Assembly: GCF_030580935.1 (NCBI RefSeq)
Contig: NZ_JAUQOM010000007.1
Location: forward strand, 154,658-218,657
DNA: 64,000 nucleotides
From: Sphingobium cyanobacteriorum
GTDB taxonomy: Bacteria; Pseudomonadota; Alphaproteobacteria; Sphingomonadales; Sphingomonadaceae
Direction: 5' to 3'
Shown here: positions 1 through 8,743 of the stretch, one piece after another
Position numbering within the stretch: the stretch's first letter is position 1
How the letters are laid out: every line of letters begins with the position of its first letter
Position numbers and translations under genes: made by a program
Notes under the pieces: generated by a model
The model's input: the letters and a program-made list of their open reading frames with translations, nothing else
What the model was told of the DNA's origin: nothing
Databases searched by the model: none

Positions 1-699
1 GTCGCCGCCCTTCCCGTGGCGGCCTTGGCCCAGACCAGCGTCACCATCGCCGAGACGGCGCCGGTGGTGACATTGAACGTCACCGAAAGCGTCGAGGCCG
101 CGCCCGATGTCGCGACCATTGGCACCGGCGTCCAGACCCGCGCGCTCACCGCGCAGGCCGCCATGCAGGACAATGCCGCCAAAACCGACAAGCTCATCGC
201 CGCGCTCGCAAAGGCTGGCATCGCCCGGAAGGATATCCAGACCAGCGGCATCACCCTGTCCGCCCAATATGATTACAGCAATCAGGATGGAAAGCCCGAA
301 GGGCCGCGCTTCATCGGTTATGAGGCGTCGAATCAACTGACCGTGAAACTGCGCGATATCAAAAAGGTCGGCGCGTCGCTGGATGCCATGGTCGCGGCAG
401 GCGCAACCAGCATCAGCGGCCCAACCTTCTCCATCGACGATCCTTCGCCGCTGATCGTGCAGGCGCGTGGAACGGCACTCAGGAGCGCCAAGGCGCAGGC
501 GGATTATTATGCGCAGGCGGCGGGCTTCCGCACCGCGCGCCTCGTGTCGATCAGCGAAAGCAGCAGCGGCGGGCAGCCGCCGATGCCGATGCTGCAAAGC
601 GCCCGTTTCAAGGCGGACGCAGCCCCCACCACCCCGGTCGAACCCGGTCAGGTCAGTGCATCGGTGACGCTGACGGTGCAATATGCGCTGGACAAATAA
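1..699 (+). CDS. SIMPL-domain (DUF541) periplasmic protein, 3' part
   Basis: The frame is open from the first base, so the gene starts outside the window. The first residues (VAALPVAALAQ) look like the end of a signal peptide, which places the product in the periplasm. The remaining 220 or so residues show the SIMPL/DUF541 pattern: a beta-rich start (TLNVTESVEAAPDVATI), a helix with a KLIAALAKAGIARKDIQTSGI stretch, a central GYEASNQLTVKLRDI strand and a final SASVTLTVQYAL strand. Family members are secreted or periplasmic proteins of unclear function, some linked to oxidative-stress tolerance. A strong terminator hairpin follows 52 bases after the stop. Confidence 0.85.
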   Translation, partial: VAALPVAALAQTSVTIAETAPVVTLNVTESVEAAPDVATIGTGVQTRALTAQAAMQDNAAKTDKLIAALAKAGIARKDIQTSGITLSAQYDYSNQDGKPEGPRFIGYEASNQLTVKLRDIKKVGASLDAMVAAGATSISGPTFSIDDPSPLIVQARGTALRSAKAQADYYAQAAGFRTARLVSISESSSGGQPPMPMLQSARFKADAAPTTPVEPGQVSASVTLTVQYALDK

Positions 700-751
700 G
701 GCGCTTCATTCAACCATGATCGTCATCCCCGCCTGCACGCGATGATCAAGG

Positions 752-793
752 ACAGAAAAGGCGGCGATGCTTGTGCGTCGCCGCCTTTTCTGT
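752..793. terminator. Bidirectional-looking intrinsic terminator
   Basis: Perfect 16-bp stem (left arm 752-767, right arm 778-793) with a 10-nt loop. The arms begin with ACAGAAAAGG and end with CCTTTTCTGT, so either strand would give a GC stem followed by a T-run. It closes the SIMPL gene and argues that the next gene starts downstream of it, at 841, rather than at the earlier in-frame ATG at 742 that would place coding sequence across the hairpin. Confidence 0.85.
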
Positions 794-840
794 TCATCTG
801 CGCGCCATTCACCACCTGTTCAATGCCTGTCGCCTATGCC

Positions 841-1161
841 ATGCCCATGATGATGAAGAGGAAGAAGCTGACGGCTGCGATCGCGGCGGTGCTTGCCCTG
901 GCGGTGGGCATCCCTGCCGCCGACGCGGGCAATCGCAGGGACGAACAGGATGCCGCACGCCGGGCGATGCTGGACGGGCAGGTCATGCCGTTCGCGATGA
1001 TCAAGCGCCGCGTGGATGCGGCGGTCGGCGGCGCCACCTATGTCGGCAGCGAATTCAATCCCGGCTCCAACCATTATCGCCTGAAATATGTGAAGGACGG
1101 CAAGGTCATGTGGGTTGATGCGGACGGCCGGACCGGCGATATCATCGGCATGGCGCGCTGA
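841..1161 (+). CDS. Small exported PepSY-domain protein
   Basis: 106 residues. A Lys-rich start and hydrophobic stretch (KKLTAAIAAVLALAVGIPA) form a signal peptide with likely cleavage after ADAG. The mature part fits a single PepSY domain: a helix (RRAMLDGQVMPFAMIKRRV), then beta strands ending HYRLKYVKDGKVMWVDAD and a GRTGDIIG tail. It lies 49 bases upstream of a response regulator and a histidine kinase on the same strand. PepSY proteins often accompany such systems, where they may modulate the sensor in the periplasm; that role is inferred. In-frame ATGs at 841, 847, 850 and 853 are alternatives, and none has a strong ribosome binding site. Confidence 0.75.
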   Translation: MPMMMKRKKLTAAIAAVLALAVGIPAADAGNRRDEQDAARRAMLDGQVMPFAMIKRRVDAAVGGATYVGSEFNPGSNHYRLKYVKDGKVMWVDADGRTGDIIGMAR

Positions 1162-1210
1162 CCCGCGCGCCGCACAACACCTGTTCCATAACAGAAAACG
1201 GAAAAGCCCC

Positions 1211-1876
1211 ATGCGTCTGCTGATCGTCGAGGATGAACCGAATCTGGGCCAGCAGCTCAGGAACACGCTGGAGGGCGCGGGCTATGCCGTCGACCTCGCC
1301 ACCGATGGCGAGGACGGGCATTTTCTCGGCTCGACCGAAAGCTATGACGCGGTGGTGCTGGACCTGGGCCTGCCCACGATCGACGGGCTGACCGTGCTGG
1401 ACCGCTGGCGCAAGGAAGGCCGCGCCTTTCCCGTGCTGGTGCTGACCGCGCGCGATAGCTGGTCGGACAAGGTTGCCGGGCTGGACGCGGGGGCGGACGA
1501 CTATCTGGCCAAGCCGTTCCAGAGCGAGGAACTGATCGCCCGGCTGCGCGCGCTCATCCGCCGCGCATCGGGCAATGCGTCGAGCGAGCTGATCGCGGGC
1601 GATGTACGGCTCGACACCCGTTCGGGCAAGGTGACGCTGAAGGGCGATCCGGTGAAGCTGACGGCGCAGGAATATAAGCTGCTGTCCTACCTGCTCCATC
1701 ACAAGGGCAAGGTGGTGAGCCGCACCGAGTTGATCGAACATATCTACGATCAGGATTTCGACCGCGATTCCAACACGATCGAAGTGTTCGTGACCCGCAT
1801 CCGCAAGAAATTGGGGGCCGATGTCATCACCACGATCCGCGGGCTTGGCTACAGCCTGGATGAGCCGGGGCGGTAA
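1211..1876 (+). CDS. OmpR/PhoP-family response regulator
   Basis: 221 residues. The receiver domain (1-115) has acidic residues E7/D8, phospho-acceptor D51 in VVLDLGLP, and K101 in LAKPF. The C-terminal winged helix (about 125-220) carries LTAQEYKLLSYLLHHKGKVV and the typical end TTIRGLGYSLD. It should bind DNA after phosphorylation by the kinase encoded 118 bases downstream, in the same orientation. The ATG at 1211 starts exactly at the receiver domain; the longer upstream frame is discounted. The PepSY-regulator-kinase order suggests a PhoPQ/FeuPQ-like envelope-stress or cation response, but the signal cannot be read from the sequence. Confidence 0.9.
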   Translation: MRLLIVEDEPNLGQQLRNTLEGAGYAVDLATDGEDGHFLGSTESYDAVVLDLGLPTIDGLTVLDRWRKEGRAFPVLVLTARDSWSDKVAGLDAGADDYLAKPFQSEELIARLRALIRRASGNASSELIAGDVRLDTRSGKVTLKGDPVKLTAQEYKLLSYLLHHKGKVVSRTELIEHIYDQDFDRDSNTIEVFVTRIRKKLGADVITTIRGLGYSLDEPGR

Positions 1877-1895
1877 ACATCATCGCCCTGCCTCT

Positions 1896-1988
1896 CCGTT
1901 CGGTTCGCGCTTGTCGAGAACGGGTTCTGGCGCCCGTTTATCGGCTGGCCTCTTTCCGACTGCGCTCGAAGCGGCTTGAACCGAACGG
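1896..1988. repeat. REP-like palindromic element between regulator and kinase
   Basis: The outer arms form a perfect 11-bp inverted repeat: CCGTTCGGTTC at 1896-1906 and GAACCGAACGG at 1978-1988. Inside are imperfect arms around TTGTCGAGAA and GCTCGAAGC. Such elements recur between genes in sphingomonads. The right arm ends only 6 bases before the GTG start proposed for the kinase, so a hairpin here could damp its translation or stabilise the upstream transcript; that effect is inferred. Confidence 0.7.
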
Positions 1989-1994
1989 CTTTTC

Positions 1995-3359
1995 GTGACT
2001 GACGCGGCAAGCCCTCCCCCCGTCCGTTCCACCGGCTCCATCAGCCGGCGGATGATCGGCATCGCCGCCCTGTGGATCAGCGTGCTGTTGCTGGGCGGCG
2101 GCGTGGCGCTGGACCGGGTGTTGAGCGATGCAATCACGCGCAATTTCGACGACGGCATGAACTATGTGCTGACCGCGATGATCGCCGCGTCGGAAATCGG
2201 CCCGGACGGCGAAGTATTGTTCAATCGCGAACTGGCCGACCAGCGCTTCCTCGAACCCAATAGCGGGCTTTATTACCAGATCAGCGCCAAGGGGCATGAG
2301 GACTGGCGCTCGCGCTCGCTGTGGGACCGGGCGCTCAAGGCACCGGCGGACCATCATGACCGGCACTTGCATGTCTATGACAGCAAGCAGTTTCCCGGCG
2401 AGGATCTGCGCATCATGGAGCGCACCGTGCTGCTGCCCGGCTCCAACACTCGCTGGCTGTTCATGGTGGCGCAGGCGCGCGAAGGGCTGGACGGGCAGAT
2501 CAAGACGCTGCGCTCCACCCTGTTCAAGAGCTTCACGCTGCTGGCGATCGGGCTGTTCGTGCTGGCGAGCCTCCAGACCATCTATGGCTTGCGCCCGCTG
2601 CGCAAGGTCCGGCTGGAGATCATCAGGATGCGCGGCGGCGAAAAGAGCCGCGTGACCGAACCCATGCCGGCCGAAGTGCTGCCCATGGTCGAGGAGTTGA
2701 ACGCCCTGCTGGCCCATAATGAGCGGCAAGCGGAGGAGGCGCGCACCCATGCGGGCAACCTTGCCCATGCGCTCAAGACGCCGCTGACCGTCATCATGAA
2801 CGCCGCGACCGCGCAGGCGCCGGACCTGGGCGACGCGGTGATCCGCGAGGCGACGACGATGCGGCGCCAGGTCGACCATCATCTCGCCCGCGCCCGCGCC
2901 GTGGGCCGGCGCGGCGCGGCGCAGAGCCGCGCGGATGTCTGGGCCAGCCTCACCGCCGTCGAACGCGCGGTCCAGCGCCTCTATCCGCACGCGCGCGTCG
3001 ACATGGATGGCGACCGGCAGGCCGCCGTCCGGGTCGAGCGCCAGGACCTGGACGAGATGCTGGGCAACCTCATCGAGAACGCCGCCAAATATGGCGGCGG
3101 CAGCGTGTTCGCGACGGTCGTGGCGCGTGCGGACGGCATGGTGGAGATTCAGGTCGAGGATGACGGCATGGGCATTCCCGAAGCCGACCGGGTGCGCATT
3201 TTCGACCGTGGCGTGCGGCTGGATTCGGGCAAGCCCGGCACCGGCCTTGGCCTTGCCATCGTGCGCGATGTGGCGGAAATCTACGGTGGGTCCGTGACGC
3301 TGGAGGAAAGCGAGGATCTGGGCGGGCTGCTGGTCCGGTTGCGGTTGCCCGCCGCTTGA
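1995..3359 (+). CDS. Two-component sensor histidine kinase
   Basis: 454 residues from a GTG start. Two membrane segments (about 21-40 and 180-198) enclose a periplasmic sensor of about 140 residues. A HAMP-like linker leads to the dimerisation helix, with phospho-acceptor H258 in NLAHALKTPLTV. The ATPase domain follows: an N-box (LGNLIENAAKYG), a G1 box (VEDDGMGIPEADR) and a G2 box (GTGLGLAIV). This PhoQ-like layout matches the regulator upstream. The His-Asp-rich stretch in the sensor (ADHHDRHLHVYD, about 118-129) might bind a metal; that is a guess from composition. The start is uncertain, because the element at 1896-1988 ends just upstream. Confidence 0.88.
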   Translation: MTDAASPPPVRSTGSISRRMIGIAALWISVLLLGGGVALDRVLSDAITRNFDDGMNYVLTAMIAASEIGPDGEVLFNRELADQRFLEPNSGLYYQISAKGHEDWRSRSLWDRALKAPADHHDRHLHVYDSKQFPGEDLRIMERTVLLPGSNTRWLFMVAQAREGLDGQIKTLRSTLFKSFTLLAIGLFVLASLQTIYGLRPLRKVRLEIIRMRGGEKSRVTEPMPAEVLPMVEELNALLAHNERQAEEARTHAGNLAHALKTPLTVIMNAATAQAPDLGDAVIREATTMRRQVDHHLARARAVGRRGAAQSRADVWASLTAVERAVQRLYPHARVDMDGDRQAAVRVERQDLDEMLGNLIENAAKYGGGSVFATVVARADGMVEIQVEDDGMGIPEADRVRIFDRGVRLDSGKPGTGLGLAIVRDVAEIYGGSVTLEESEDLGGLLVRLRLPAA

Positions 3360-3521
3360 CGGCCGGGATACCCCAAGCGCGCCTTTATGGCCCGTGATCA
3401 TGCCGCACGTTCAGGAAAATTCGCTTCAGACCGCCCCCGCGCATCCGCGCCTTGCCATCGCCCGCCGCAGATGCGAAGCAATAGCATCACAGCGGCGACG
3501 CGCGGCTGGAACAGGATAGTC

Positions 3522-3875
3522 ATGCGGCAGCACCTATATTTCATCGCAGGATGCATCGCGATCGCTCTGGGTACGGTGGGCGCGTTCCTGCCATTGTTGC
3601 CGACCGTGCCGTTCATGATCCTGGCCGCCTTCTGCTTTGCGCGGTCCAGTCCCCGGCTGGAGGCGAAGCTGCTCGATCACAAGCATTTCGGCCCGCATAT
3701 CCGCCGCTGGCGGGCGCGCGGCGCGATCAGCCGCAAGGGCAAGACAGCCGCGCTTGGCGCTTTCGCCTTCAGCGTGGTGCTGGCACTGATCTTCTCGCCA
3801 TGGCCCTGGTTTCTGATCCCGGTCGCGGCCGCGATGATTGGCGGCGGCTGGATATGGACCCGCCCGGAGGCGTGA
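3522..3875 (+). CDS. YbaN-family (DUF454) inner-membrane protein
   Basis: 117 residues. The start (LGTVGAFLPLLPTVPFMILAAFCFARSSPR) is the hallmark DUF454 pattern, followed by the conserved basic loop with HFGPHIRRWRARGAISRKGK and two further hydrophobic segments. Three or four membrane helices are expected. The function of YbaN is unknown. The ATG at 3522 has a weak upstream ACAGGA; the longer frame from 3387 adds a non-hydrophobic, Arg-rich stretch and is not supported. It converges with phaZ, 46 bases away. Confidence 0.85.
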   Translation: MRQHLYFIAGCIAIALGTVGAFLPLLPTVPFMILAAFCFARSSPRLEAKLLDHKHFGPHIRRWRARGAISRKGKTAALGAFAFSVVLALIFSPWPWFLIPVAAAMIGGGWIWTRPEA

Positions 3876-3921
3876 AGCGCAACGACAAACCGCGCCCTTC
3901 CTCCAGGATGCGGCGGGGATT

Positions 3922-5145
3922 TCAGTTCATCGCCAGAATCATGTTCCGCACCTGCGGATAGACCTGCTTTTCCCATTTGCTGCCGGAAAAGACGCCATAA
4001 TGGCCGACGCCCGGCTGGAGGTGATGGCGTTTCATATGCGGGCGCAGGCCGGTGCACAGGCCATGGGCGGCAGAGGTCTGGCCCACGGCGCAGACATCAT
4101 CCTTCTCCCCCTCGACCGTCAGCAGGGCGGTCTTGCGGATCGCGCCGGGATCCACCTTGCGCCCGCGCACCATCAATTCCCCCTTGGCCAGCAAGGTCCG
4201 CTGGAACACCATGTCCACGGTTTCAAGGTAGAATTCCTTGGTCATGTCGAGGACCGCGAAATATTCCTCGTAAAATGTCTTGATCCGGTCCGCCTCCACC
4301 GTCTTGCCATCGGCCAGCAACTGATAGAGTTCGCGATGCTGCCCGCCATGCCGTTCCAGATTCATGGATACGAAGGCGGAGAGTTGCACAAAGCCCGGAT
4401 ACACTTCCCGCCCGCGCCCGGCATAACGGAAGGGAACGACCGAAATCAGATTTTCCTCGAACCAGGCGATCGGCTTTTCATTGGCCAGATCGTTGACCAC
4501 GGTTGGCGCGGCATTGGGATCGATCGGTCCGCCCATCAGCGTCATCGACCGCGGCGTCGCCTTGTCCTTGTCCTCCGACATCAGCGCCACGGCGGCGAGC
4601 GCGGGAACGCAGGGCTGGCACACCGATACCAGGTGCGCACCCTCGCCCATTTCCTGGAGGAAGCGAATCACATAATCGACATAATCATCAAAGCCGAAAC
4701 GCCCGGCCGCCAACGGCACATCGCGCGCATTTTTCCAGTCGGTGATGTAAACATCATGGTCGCGCAGCAATGTTGCAACCGTGCTGCGCAGCAAGGTCGA
4801 AAAATGGCCGGACATCGGGGCCACCACCAGCACTTTGGGCTGATGCGCCTCCACTTCGTCCTTCACGAAATGGAGCAGGTCGCCGAACGGCAGGTCGAGC
4901 GCGATCTCCTCCCGCACCGAAACCTCGGCATTGCCGCTGGTCACGCTGTGAATATCATAGGCCGGCCGCTTATGCGTCAGCTTCGCGCCCTGAAAGACAT
5001 CCATCAGCGCAAACATGCGTCGCGGCATGGCCCAATCGGCCATCGGCCCCATCCTGTCCCGCATGTTCAGCGCCCATTGCGCGCCGAGTCGCGCCGGGGC
5101 GAGCATGTCGTTCCAAGCCTGATAACCACTATAAAGCATACGCAT
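3922..5145 (-). CDS. phaZ: Intracellular polyhydroxyalkanoate depolymerase
   Basis: 407 residues, a normal length for intracellular PhaZ of the Ralstonia PhaZa1 type. It hydrolyses stored polyhydroxybutyrate inside the cell to mobilise carbon. The lipase-box-like motif carries a cysteine nucleophile, C176 in VSVCQPCV, as in that family. The early APMSGHFSTLLR stretch and the final GVGHYGVFSGSKWE with its catalytic histidine are also typical. There is no signal peptide, which fits a cytoplasmic granule enzyme. It is transcribed divergently from the glutathione S-transferase gene across a 125-base spacer. Confidence 0.92.
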   Translation of the reverse strand: MRMLYSGYQAWNDMLAPARLGAQWALNMRDRMGPMADWAMPRRMFALMDVFQGAKLTHKRPAYDIHSVTSGNAEVSVREEIALDLPFGDLLHFVKDEVEAHQPKVLVVAPMSGHFSTLLRSTVATLLRDHDVYITDWKNARDVPLAAGRFGFDDYVDYVIRFLQEMGEGAHLVSVCQPCVPALAAVALMSEDKDKATPRSMTLMGGPIDPNAAPTVVNDLANEKPIAWFEENLISVVPFRYAGRGREVYPGFVQLSAFVSMNLERHGGQHRELYQLLADGKTVEADRIKTFYEEYFAVLDMTKEFYLETVDMVFQRTLLAKGELMVRGRKVDPGAIRKTALLTVEGEKDDVCAVGQTSAAHGLCTGLRPHMKRHHLQPGVGHYGVFSGSKWEKQVYPQVRNMILAMN

Positions 5146-5270
5146 AGCGAGATTTGAGCCTTAATTTGTGTCCGCGAACCGAATCAGTCTTTAGCTGAAA
5201 CGCTATACAATCTTTTTGTGTTGCACTGCATCATCATAAATGGGACGTTGAGGTGAAGCGGAGGACAGGC

Positions 5271-5927
5271 ATGGCGGTCGCGGAACTCACTCTTTCAAGC
5301 AAGAATTATTCTTCATGGTCGCTGCGGGGCTGGCTGCTCTGCCGGCTGGCGGGGCTTGAGGTGGCCGAAAAGCTGATTGCGCTGGACGACCCGGAAAACC
5401 GGGCGGAATTGCTGCTGCTCTCACCATCCGTGCTGGTGCCGCGCCTGACGCATGAAGGCGCCAGCGTGTGGGACACGCTGGCGATCGCGGAATATCTGCA
5501 TGAACTTTATCCACAGGCCGGCATGTATCCCGCCGACCGCATCGCCCGCGCCCATTGCCGGTCGGTGTCGGGAGAAATTCATTCGGGCTTCGCCAACCTG
5601 CGATCAGCGCTGCCGATGAATTTGAAGGTGCGCCATGCCCGCTTCCCGATCTTTTCGGGCGCCAAGGCCGATATCGAGCGGATCGAGACGATCTGGGCCG
5701 AATGCCTGGACAGCCATGGCGGCCCCTGGCTGTTCGGAAAGGCGCCCACGGTCGCCGACGCCATGTTCGCCCCGGTGGCACAACGTTTCCTGACCTATGC
5801 CGTGCCGGTGTCGCAGACCACGGCCGCCTATTGCCAGACGATCAATGACTGGTCGCTGATGCGCGAATGGATCAAGGCAGCGCGCGCAGAGCCGGAAGAA
5901 ATGGCTGAACTGGAAGTGGAATTCTGA
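5271..5927 (+). CDS. Glutathione S-transferase family protein
   Basis: 218 residues. The thioredoxin-like N-terminal domain begins ELTLSSKNYSSWSLRGWLLCRLAG, and the SVLVPRLTHEGASVWDTLAIAEYLHE segment holds the cis-proline and the residues that hold glutathione. A helical C-terminal domain follows with a GPWLFGKAPTVADAMFAPV motif. The SSWSLR start resembles a subgroup often annotated as bacterial GST of unknown substrate. The ATG at 5271 has a good GGAGGA site; an in-frame GTG at 5253 is less likely. Confidence 0.88.
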   Translation: MAVAELTLSSKNYSSWSLRGWLLCRLAGLEVAEKLIALDDPENRAELLLLSPSVLVPRLTHEGASVWDTLAIAEYLHELYPQAGMYPADRIARAHCRSVSGEIHSGFANLRSALPMNLKVRHARFPIFSGAKADIERIETIWAECLDSHGGPWLFGKAPTVADAMFAPVAQRFLTYAVPVSQTTAAYCQTINDWSLMREWIKAARAEPEEMAELEVEF

Positions 5928-5966
5928 AGGGGCTTTTCCCCGGCCATGCATCTGGATGACCGGATT

Positions 5967-5982
5967 GGCGGGCCTGCCCGCC
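5967..5982. terminator. GC hairpin between convergent genes
   Basis: Perfect inverted repeat GGCGGGC-CT-GCCCGCC between the convergent GST and amidotransferase genes. It lacks a clear T-run on either side, so a termination role is only suggested by its position. Confidence 0.4.
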
Positions 5983-6064
5983 GACCGGCATGGAAAGCAG
6001 GGTCGAAGTCAGGGCGATCCGCGACGAAAGTGCCGCACCAAGGCCATCGGCCTGCCATGACCCG

Positions 6065-6766
6065 TCACGTCCCGATCCCCGCCAGCCATTCGCCGATCAT
6101 CGCCCGACCCGCCGCCACCGCGACCGGGCCGTGCCGATCATGATCCTCGCGCAGCGCGACGCCGCATTGCTGCGCCACGTCCAGATCGGCCCAGAAATGG
6201 GTCAGCCATTCCTCGAAACGGGGGTCCTGGCCCATTTCGGCATGGAATTGCAGCGCCAACAGGTTCGGGCCGCGCCGGAATGCCTGATGGGCATAGCGGC
6301 CGGTGGACGCGAGCAACTCGACATTGGCGGGCAAATCGAACGTGTCACTGTGCCAGTGCAGGATCGGCACGCCGTCGATATGGCGCAGCGGCGACGCCGC
6401 GCCCGCGCCGTTCACATGCACCGGCGCAAAGCCCAGTTCCATATGCCCGCCGGGATAGACCCGCGCACCCAGCGCCGCCGCGATCATCTGGCTGCCCAGG
6501 CACACGCCCAGCGTCGGCCGGTCGACGGCAAGCCGCGCGCGCAGTTTTTCAAGCTGCACCGCAATCCAGGGATGACGATCCTGTTCATACACCCCCATCG
6601 GCCCGCCCATCATGATCAACAGGTCGGGGGCACACAGATCGACATGGGCGAAATCCGGGCTGGCGACATCGATGCGGTCGATATGATAGCCCGCCGCCTC
6701 GATCGGCTGGAGATAGCCTGCCGCACCTTCACGCGGAACATGTCGGACGATCAACGCTCTTTTCAT
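6065..6766 (-). CDS. Class I glutamine amidotransferase-like protein
   Basis: 233 residues. It has the fold of the GuaA-type glutaminase domain, standing alone: an oxyanion strand LLIMMGGPMGVYEQ, nucleophile C89 in LGVCLGSQM, and catalytic H175 and E177 in ALQFHAEM. Stand-alone members are often annotated GMP-synthase-like, and some deglutamylate polyamine intermediates. No partner synthetase lies nearby, so the substrate is unknown. The start at 6766 is chosen because MKRALIVRH begins the first beta strand; the longer frame to 6832 adds an unconserved stretch. Confidence 0.85.
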   Translation of the reverse strand: MKRALIVRHVPREGAAGYLQPIEAAGYHIDRIDVASPDFAHVDLCAPDLLIMMGGPMGVYEQDRHPWIAVQLEKLRARLAVDRPTLGVCLGSQMIAAALGARVYPGGHMELGFAPVHVNGAGAASPLRHIDGVPILHWHSDTFDLPANVELLASTGRYAHQAFRRGPNLLALQFHAEMGQDPRFEEWLTHFWADLDVAQQCGVALREDHDRHGPVAVAAGRAMIGEWLAGIGT

Positions 6767-6850
6767 TGCTGATCGGGATACTAGACAATTGCAGCGGCCG
6801 TCGCCACCCCAAGCTTTCTTGACCTGTGACAATCCATGCTATTGGCAGCG

Positions 6851-7675
6851 CTACCGGCCGGCCCCGCCGCTATCGCCCGGCGCCAGCGTCCGTTTATAGT
6901 CGATCTTTATGCGCACCCAGCTTCCAACCATCATCTTGCCGTTGAGCCGGGGCGGCCGCACCAGAAATTGCCAGGCGGCCAGGCGCACCGCCCGCGCCAG
7001 TCCCGATCCGGGCGGCGATTCCCCCAGTGTCTGACAATTTTCGACATGGAAATGATCGACCGTCTTGCACGCGACCAGCCCATAGCCTTCGGCCGGGGCA
7101 TTGGCGGGCAGATAGGGCGACAATTCGGCGTCGGTCGGTCGCCGATACCATTCCGCCTCGAACAGTTGCACGCCCCCTGGCCCTTCGCCCGGCCCCGCCA
7201 CGGCGGCGCTGTCGCCCTGCCCCGCACCCGCGCCCTGCACGCCCTTGGGCATGGTGCCGATGTCCGCAGACGCCATCTGCTCCCTGTTCAGGGTCAGGAA
7301 GGGAAAGGGCGACGGCGGTTGTTCGGCGGGTTTTTCCTGCCGGATCGGCGGCCGCGCCACCCGATCCACCATTTTTCGCGGCGCCGCCTTGTTCTGTGCG
7401 CGCTTTTGCGCCTTGTCCGCCTTGGCCTGTTGCTGGTCTCTGGAACCGGCCTCGACATCGAACGTCACAGGCAGCCGCTCATCGGCCTTTGGCGGATCGA
7501 TCGCCGGCGACAGGGTGAACAGTGCCAGCAACAGCAGCAGGTTCAGCACCAGCGCGAACGCCATGCCACCTGCGCGCTGCCGCACTGTTGCCCAGGATAT
7601 GGTGGGGATGTTCAAACGTGCGGACCCAAAGGGCGGGGGAAGGGGCGTCATGCCCAGACGGCACGAAACAATCAA
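6851..7675 (-). CDS. Membrane-anchored proline-rich TonB-like protein
   Basis: 274 residues from the first ATG; a second ATG at 7651 is equally plausible. One membrane helix (FALVLNLLLLLALFTLSP) precedes a charged, Pro/Ala-rich segment with KADKAQKRAQNKAAPRK. A compact C-terminal domain of about 90 residues (CKTVDHFHVENCQTLGESPPGSG and a final WVRIKIDYKR) resembles the terminal strands of TonB-type energy transducers. The layout suggests an inner-membrane anchor reaching across the periplasm. No ExbBD or receptor lies next to it, and the family assignment is by architecture only. Confidence 0.6.
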   Translation of the reverse strand: MIVSCRLGMTPLPPPFGSARLNIPTISWATVRQRAGGMAFALVLNLLLLLALFTLSPAIDPPKADERLPVTFDVEAGSRDQQQAKADKAQKRAQNKAAPRKMVDRVARPPIRQEKPAEQPPSPFPFLTLNREQMASADIGTMPKGVQGAGAGQGDSAAVAGPGEGPGGVQLFEAEWYRRPTDAELSPYLPANAPAEGYGLVACKTVDHFHVENCQTLGESPPGSGLARAVRLAAWQFLVRPPRLNGKMMVGSWVRIKIDYKRTLAPGDSGGAGR

Positions 7676-7752
7676 CCCCGTCGCCTGCCGCCCCGCTTCA
7701 CGGTCCGTTGGACAATAGGCCGCCGCACAGACCGGGCATGGTCAACAAATGC

Positions 7753-7995
7753 TCAGCACACATCGGCTTCCTGCACGACCGGCCGGGCTTCGCGCGTCGC
7801 GCGCATCCGGCTCGCCTTGTCATCGGGATTGCTGGTCAGGACGACATGATCTTCATGCACTTCCAGCAGAACCCCTGCGAAAGGAAAGCCCTCCAGGCTG
7901 CCCGTCACCCGATAACTCACTGTGTCGCCGACCTTGAATGTCGCCGGTTCGGTATTGAAGCTGAAGGGACAATCGCCCTCACCCATGCCTTGCAT
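7753..7995 (-). CDS. Small hypothetical protein, beta-rich
   Basis: 80 residues (start MQGMGEGDCPFSFNTEPATFKVGDTVSYRV). The ATG at 7995 has an excellent AGGGAGAG site 6 bases upstream on the minus strand, which decides the start over an ATG at 8076. The KVGDTVSYRVTGSLEGFPFAG and VHEDHVVLTSNPD segments suggest a small beta-barrel, such as an SH3- or OB-like fold. I do not recognise the family. Confidence 0.6.
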   Translation of the reverse strand: MQGMGEGDCPFSFNTEPATFKVGDTVSYRVTGSLEGFPFAGVLLEVHEDHVVLTSNPDDKASRMRATREARPVVQEADVC

Positions 7996-8096
7996 ATCAT
8001 CTCTCCCTCGCCTGCCTTCTATCATCTCGACCTGTCCGATCAAGACCGCCCAAAAGCGCTGGCGGCCATCCGCCATCTCGGCTAGGCCCGGCCGCG

Positions 8097-8735
8097 ATGC
8101 TTACCAGGCTCTACCAATGGACGCTGGCGAAGGCCGCGCACCGCCACGCCGAACGCTGGCTTTTCGCCATCAGCTTCATGGAATCGAGCTTCTTCCCGAT
8201 CCCGCCGCATCCGCTGCTGGGCCTCATGTGCCTCGCCCGCCCGGAAAAGGCGCTCCGCTTCGGCTTCATCTGCACCCTCGCTTCGGTGCTGGGCGGGCTG
8301 CTGGGCTATGGCATCGGCCATTTCCTCTATGAAACGGTGGGACAGCAGATCCTGTCCGCGCTCGGCCTCGCCGCCAAATTCCCGGTCGCCGCCTGCTATC
8401 TGCGCGATTACGGCGCGGAAATCATCCTGATTAAGGGCGCGACGCCGATCCCGTTCAAGCTCATCACGATCACGGCGGGCTTTGTCGGCCTGTCGCTCGT
8501 CACCTTCCTCTGGGCCAGCATCCTCAGCCGCGCCTTCCAGTTCATGTTGGTCGGTTTCCTGTTCTGGAAATTCGGACGGCCGATCAAGGCGTTCATCGAA
8601 AAATATCTCGCCCTGCTGTCGGCCGCCTTCCTCATCCTGATCGTCGGCGGCTTCATCGCCGCCTCGATGCTGACCGGCGGCGGGAAGAAGGACGACAAAT
8701 GCTCCCACGCCACCATGGCGTCGATCGGCCGTTAA
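8097..8735 (+). CDS. YqaA/DedA-like (VTT domain) membrane protein
   Basis: 212 residues with four or five hydrophobic segments. The ISFMESSFFPIPPHPLLGLM start is typical of the YqaA branch of the SNARE-associated/VTT superfamily, and IKGATPIPFKLITITAGFVGL is its second conserved re-entrant motif. Related DedA proteins help recycle undecaprenyl phosphate or move lipids across the membrane. It sits 8 bases upstream of lnt, so the two may be co-transcribed envelope genes. Confidence 0.82.
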   Translation: MLTRLYQWTLAKAAHRHAERWLFAISFMESSFFPIPPHPLLGLMCLARPEKALRFGFICTLASVLGGLLGYGIGHFLYETVGQQILSALGLAAKFPVAACYLRDYGAEIILIKGATPIPFKLITITAGFVGLSLVTFLWASILSRAFQFMLVGFLFWKFGRPIKAFIEKYLALLSAAFLILIVGGFIAASMLTGGGKKDDKCSHATMASIGR

Positions 8736-8743
8736 GGGGCCTC

